Source of the DNA: Arenicella sp.
Lineage (GTDB): Bacteria > Pseudomonadota > Gammaproteobacteria > Arenicellales > Arenicellaceae
Length of the DNA: 44,199 nt
NCBI GenBank assembly: GCA_023301745.1
Contig: JALZVW010000059.1
Span: 1-44,199, forward strand
Direction of reading: 5' to 3'
Of this stretch, positions 42,141 to 44,199 are shown in pieces. The stretch's first letter is position 1, and every line of letters starts with the position of its first letter. The notes beneath the pieces are model-generated. The model saw only the letters and a program-made list of their open reading frames with translations, did no database searches and was not told the DNA's origin. The position numbers and the translations under genes were made by a program.

Positions 42141-42422
42141 ATGTTCAGAATTTCTACCCAATTGCTATTTGCGTGCCTATTTATGCTGTCTCAGACAGCA
42201 TTGGTATCGCATGACATTCAGCATTTGGGCTCAGCGCATAACGAACTTTGCGCTGTTTATATATCTCAAGACCACAGCGCACATAGTGTCGTGGTCAGTG
42301 TTCCCCCGATATATCATGTGTCACCTGAGAGTATTCAGGCCGACGCCGTTGATGTCTTCTACCCTGTTTCAGTCTCGGTTCACGGCGCGCGCGCACCCCC
42401 TAAAACTATTTTTTTCTCATAA
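42141..42422 (+). CDS. Small exported His-containing protein (DUF2946-like)
   Basis: 93 residues from the ATG at 42141. Signal peptide (LLFACLFMLSQTALVS), then His-bearing stretches (SHDIQHLG, CAVYISQDHSAH) and a C-terminal 'ARAPP' motif near the end. Small proteins of this kind (DUF2946-like) often precede zinc- or copper-linked receptor genes, and this one lies between a Zur-like box and the receptor gene. Metal binding in the periplasm is likely but inferred. It has no Shine-Dalgarno sequence; the box nearly abuts the ATG. Confidence 0.6.
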   Translation: MFRISTQLLFACLFMLSQTALVSHDIQHLGSAHNELCAVYISQDHSAHSVVVSVPPIYHVSPESIQADAVDVFYPVSVSVHGARAPPKTIFFS

Positions 42423-42513
42423 GCTGAGCTACGGCTCTATTGCTAGCTGCTTCTTTTGACGCAGCTATATTTCAGTTGTTCGACCTTGTTGTCGAAAATC
42501 TTTAAGGCTAAAC

Positions 42514-44199
42514 ATGTTAAAAAAATCAGTATATGCAGTGCTACTCGCTAGTGCCGCAACCTCAACGGCGCTGCTAGCGCAATCAAAACAAAACGAACTA
42601 GAAGAAGTTCTGATACTCGCCCACCCGTTGGCTGACAATGTCACGGCTCAAACAGTGACCGTTCTTACAGGCGAAGAACTAGCGCGCACTGTACGCGGCT
42701 CTCTGGGTGAGACCTTATCAGGTGAAGCCGGCATTCAGTCGGCAAGTTTCGGCACAGCTGTAGGCCGCCCGATCATTCATGGACTCGCGGGGCCGCGTGT
42801 AAAAACGACAATTGATCGAATTGATACACTTGATGTATCGGTCACCAGTGGTGACCATGCGGTCGGCGTAGAACCATTTTTGACCGATCAGATTACGGTC
42901 CTGCGTGGTTCAAGCACTCTGCTTTACGGAAGTGGCGCGATTGGCGGTGTTGTTGATGCGTCAACAAATCGAATTCATTCTGAGGTGCCAGAAGAAACCA
43001 GTGGTCGTGTTCAGCTGCGCACGGCGGATAATGCCAATGCCAGCAACGGAGCATTCGCTCTTGACGCACCGTTAAGTGACTCAGTGGTACTGCATGTGGA
43101 TGGCTTTTTAAGCGATGCCGATGACTACGACATTCCTGGGTTTGTTGAGTCTGCGTTTCAAATAGCGGCTGAAGAGGCTGAAGAAGGAGGCGAAGGTGAA
43201 GAGGAGGAAGAAGAAGCGTTCGGAATACTTGAAGGCAGTCGAGTTGAGCGGCGCGGCGGTGCAATTGGTTTGAGCACAGTAGGCGAGCGAGGCTTTGCAG
43301 GGTTTGCAATCAGTTCTTTCGATGCTGAGTATGGTCTAGTTGGCGGTCATGAAGAAGGCGAAGAAGGTGAAGGTGAAGAGGAGGAAGGAGAAGGCCCAGG
43401 AATAATCGACTTAAAGCAAACTCGACTTGATCTCGAAGCCCAGTTGAATACGCCTTTTGCTGGCGTTGAAAGCATCAACTTTCGTCTTGGTGTAAATGAT
43501 TATGAACACGAAGAGATTGAGCCAAACGGTGAAGTCGGTACGCGTTTCGAAAATGATGCTTGGGAAGGTCGTATTGAACTACGCCACGATGCAATCGCGG
43601 GCTTTGACGGCGCACTCGGCATTCAAGTTAGCAATCGTGAATTCAGCGCCGTTGGTGAAGAAGCGTTTGTTCCCCCGGTCGATAGCGATACGCTTGGTTT
43701 GTTTTGGGTTGGGCAGCGTGCATTTGGTGATTACGAATTCGAGACAGGCTTACGTTGGGAGAGCACCGATTATGAACCGACCTCAATCGGTGTAAGCGAT
43801 ACAAGTTTCGACAATCTGAGCGCATCTTTCGGATTGGTACGGTCTTTCGGTGAAAAGCTAACCTTGTCTGCATTGCTTGACGTTGCCAATCGTGCGCCCA
43901 CTATTGAAGAGCTATTCAGCAATGGGCCGCATTTAGCAACGCAATCGTTTGAGATCGGCGACCCTAACTTGGACGAAGAAGGCGTTACCGCATTAACTTT
44001 ATCGGCTGGCTATCGCAATGATGTGGTCGAATTGAATACAAGCCTCTATGTTTTGGACTTTTCAGATTATATTTTTGAAGCCAATACAGGCGAGATCGAA
44101 GATGGGCTACCAGTATTTTTATTCCAACAGAACGATGCACAATTTACAGGCGTAGATTTGAAGGGCCTTGTTCATTTGGGTGTTTTCGGAAATGGTGAC
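42514..44199 (+). CDS. TonB-dependent receptor, ZnuD-like (runs off the window)
   Basis: At least 562 residues, open to the window edge. AAGG lies before the ATG. Signal peptide ending LLAQ; TonB-box-like EEVLILA; plug domain ('GETLSGEAGIQSASFGTAVGRPIIHGL', split over its length, and 'VLRGSSTLLYGSGAIGGVVD'); then barrel strands. Two loops are extremely Glu-rich (43166-43218 and 43348-43400, GEEEEEE type). ZnuD receptors carry His/Asp-rich loops that catch zinc; here Glu takes that place. It follows the small His-containing gene by 91 bases and is probably under the same Zur-like box. Imports a metal or metallophore, probably zinc. Confidence 0.88.
   Translation, partial: MLKKSVYAVLLASAATSTALLAQSKQNELEEVLILAHPLADNVTAQTVTVLTGEELARTVRGSLGETLSGEAGIQSASFGTAVGRPIIHGLAGPRVKTTIDRIDTLDVSVTSGDHAVGVEPFLTDQITVLRGSSTLLYGSGAIGGVVDASTNRIHSEVPEETSGRVQLRTADNANASNGAFALDAPLSDSVVLHVDGFLSDADDYDIPGFVESAFQIAAEEAEEGGEGEEEEEEAFGILEGSRVERRGGAIGLSTVGERGFAGFAISSFDAEYGLVGGHEEGEEGEGEEEEGEGPGIIDLKQTRLDLEAQLNTPFAGVESINFRLGVNDYEHEEIEPNGEVGTRFENDAWEGRIELRHDAIAGFDGALGIQVSNREFSAVGEEAFVPPVDSDTLGLFWVGQRAFGDYEFETGLRWESTDYEPTSIGVSDTSFDNLSASFGLVRSFGEKLTLSALLDVANRAPTIEELFSNGPHLATQSFEIGDPNLDEEGVTALTLSAGYRNDVVELNTSLYVLDFSDYIFEANTGEIEDGLPVFLFQQNDAQFTGVDLKGLVHLGVFGNGD

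Noticed and set aside
42893-43309. 138-residue minus-strand frame rich in Leu, Gln and His
   Set aside because: It is the antisense of the receptor's purine-rich Glu loops; composition is a mirror of GAA/GAG repeats.
1-44199. CRISPR arrays, tRNA and rRNA genes, IS elements
   Set aside because: Looked for regularly spaced short repeats, cloverleaf-like segments and transposase motifs; none found.

Overview
The window looks like chromosomal DNA of a marine-type gammaproteobacterium. Supporting signs are a GlyGly-CTERM protein next to a rhombosortase, a DUF2799 lipoprotein, a gammaproteobacterial-type LexA box, a Zur-like box before a ZnuD-like receptor, and FbaA/AsnS of the gammaproteobacterial kind. 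No species can be named from sequence alone. No rRNA, tRNA, CRISPR, IS element or transposase was seen.

Layout. 1-12.6 kb (minus strand): a giant secreted SdrD_B-repeat adhesin with embedded lectin-like modules, whose stop codon overlaps the start of a gingipain-like C25 protease. 12.6-17.3 kb (minus): fbaA, asnS and a secreted SRPBCC/DUF302 pair. 17.4-19.8 kb: an alpha/beta hydrolase, a CAP-domain protein and a DUF2799 lipoprotein. 19.8-22.5 kb: an A+T-rich island of six small orphan genes, mostly without Shine-Dalgarno sequences, with one well-formed integron attC-like site and a LexA-type box upstream. 22.5-28.9 kb: a PhoA-type alkaline phosphatase lipoprotein, then a tight minus-strand operon (radical SAM - DUF547 - GST - membrane protein) facing a secreted catalase-like protein and an NTF2-like protein.

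28.9-36.0 kb (minus) is the most unusual part. A regulator (winged helix + degenerate nucleotide cyclase + TolB-like + TPR) is translationally coupled to a 1393-residue protein that fuses a cytochrome P450, membrane segments and a DyP-type peroxidase. Two tandem 38-codon ORFs follow. The same direct repeat, TTAACG-N5-TTAACG, on the same strand, lies upstream of the regulator and upstream of the tiny ORFs, and nowhere else that I noticed. I infer a self-contained regulon: regulator, bifunctional haem oxidase and two micropeptides.

36.3-39.2 kb: a VIT/VWA surface protein with a poly-Gly GlyGly-CTERM tail, followed by its likely processing enzyme, rhombosortase. 39.4-41.7 kb: a Crp/Fnr regulator and a spinster-like MFS transporter ending in a strong terminator. 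41.8-44.2 kb: an inverted remnant of the 3' end of a TonB-dependent receptor gene, a Zur-like box, a small His-containing exported protein, and the start of a ZnuD-like receptor that runs off the window.
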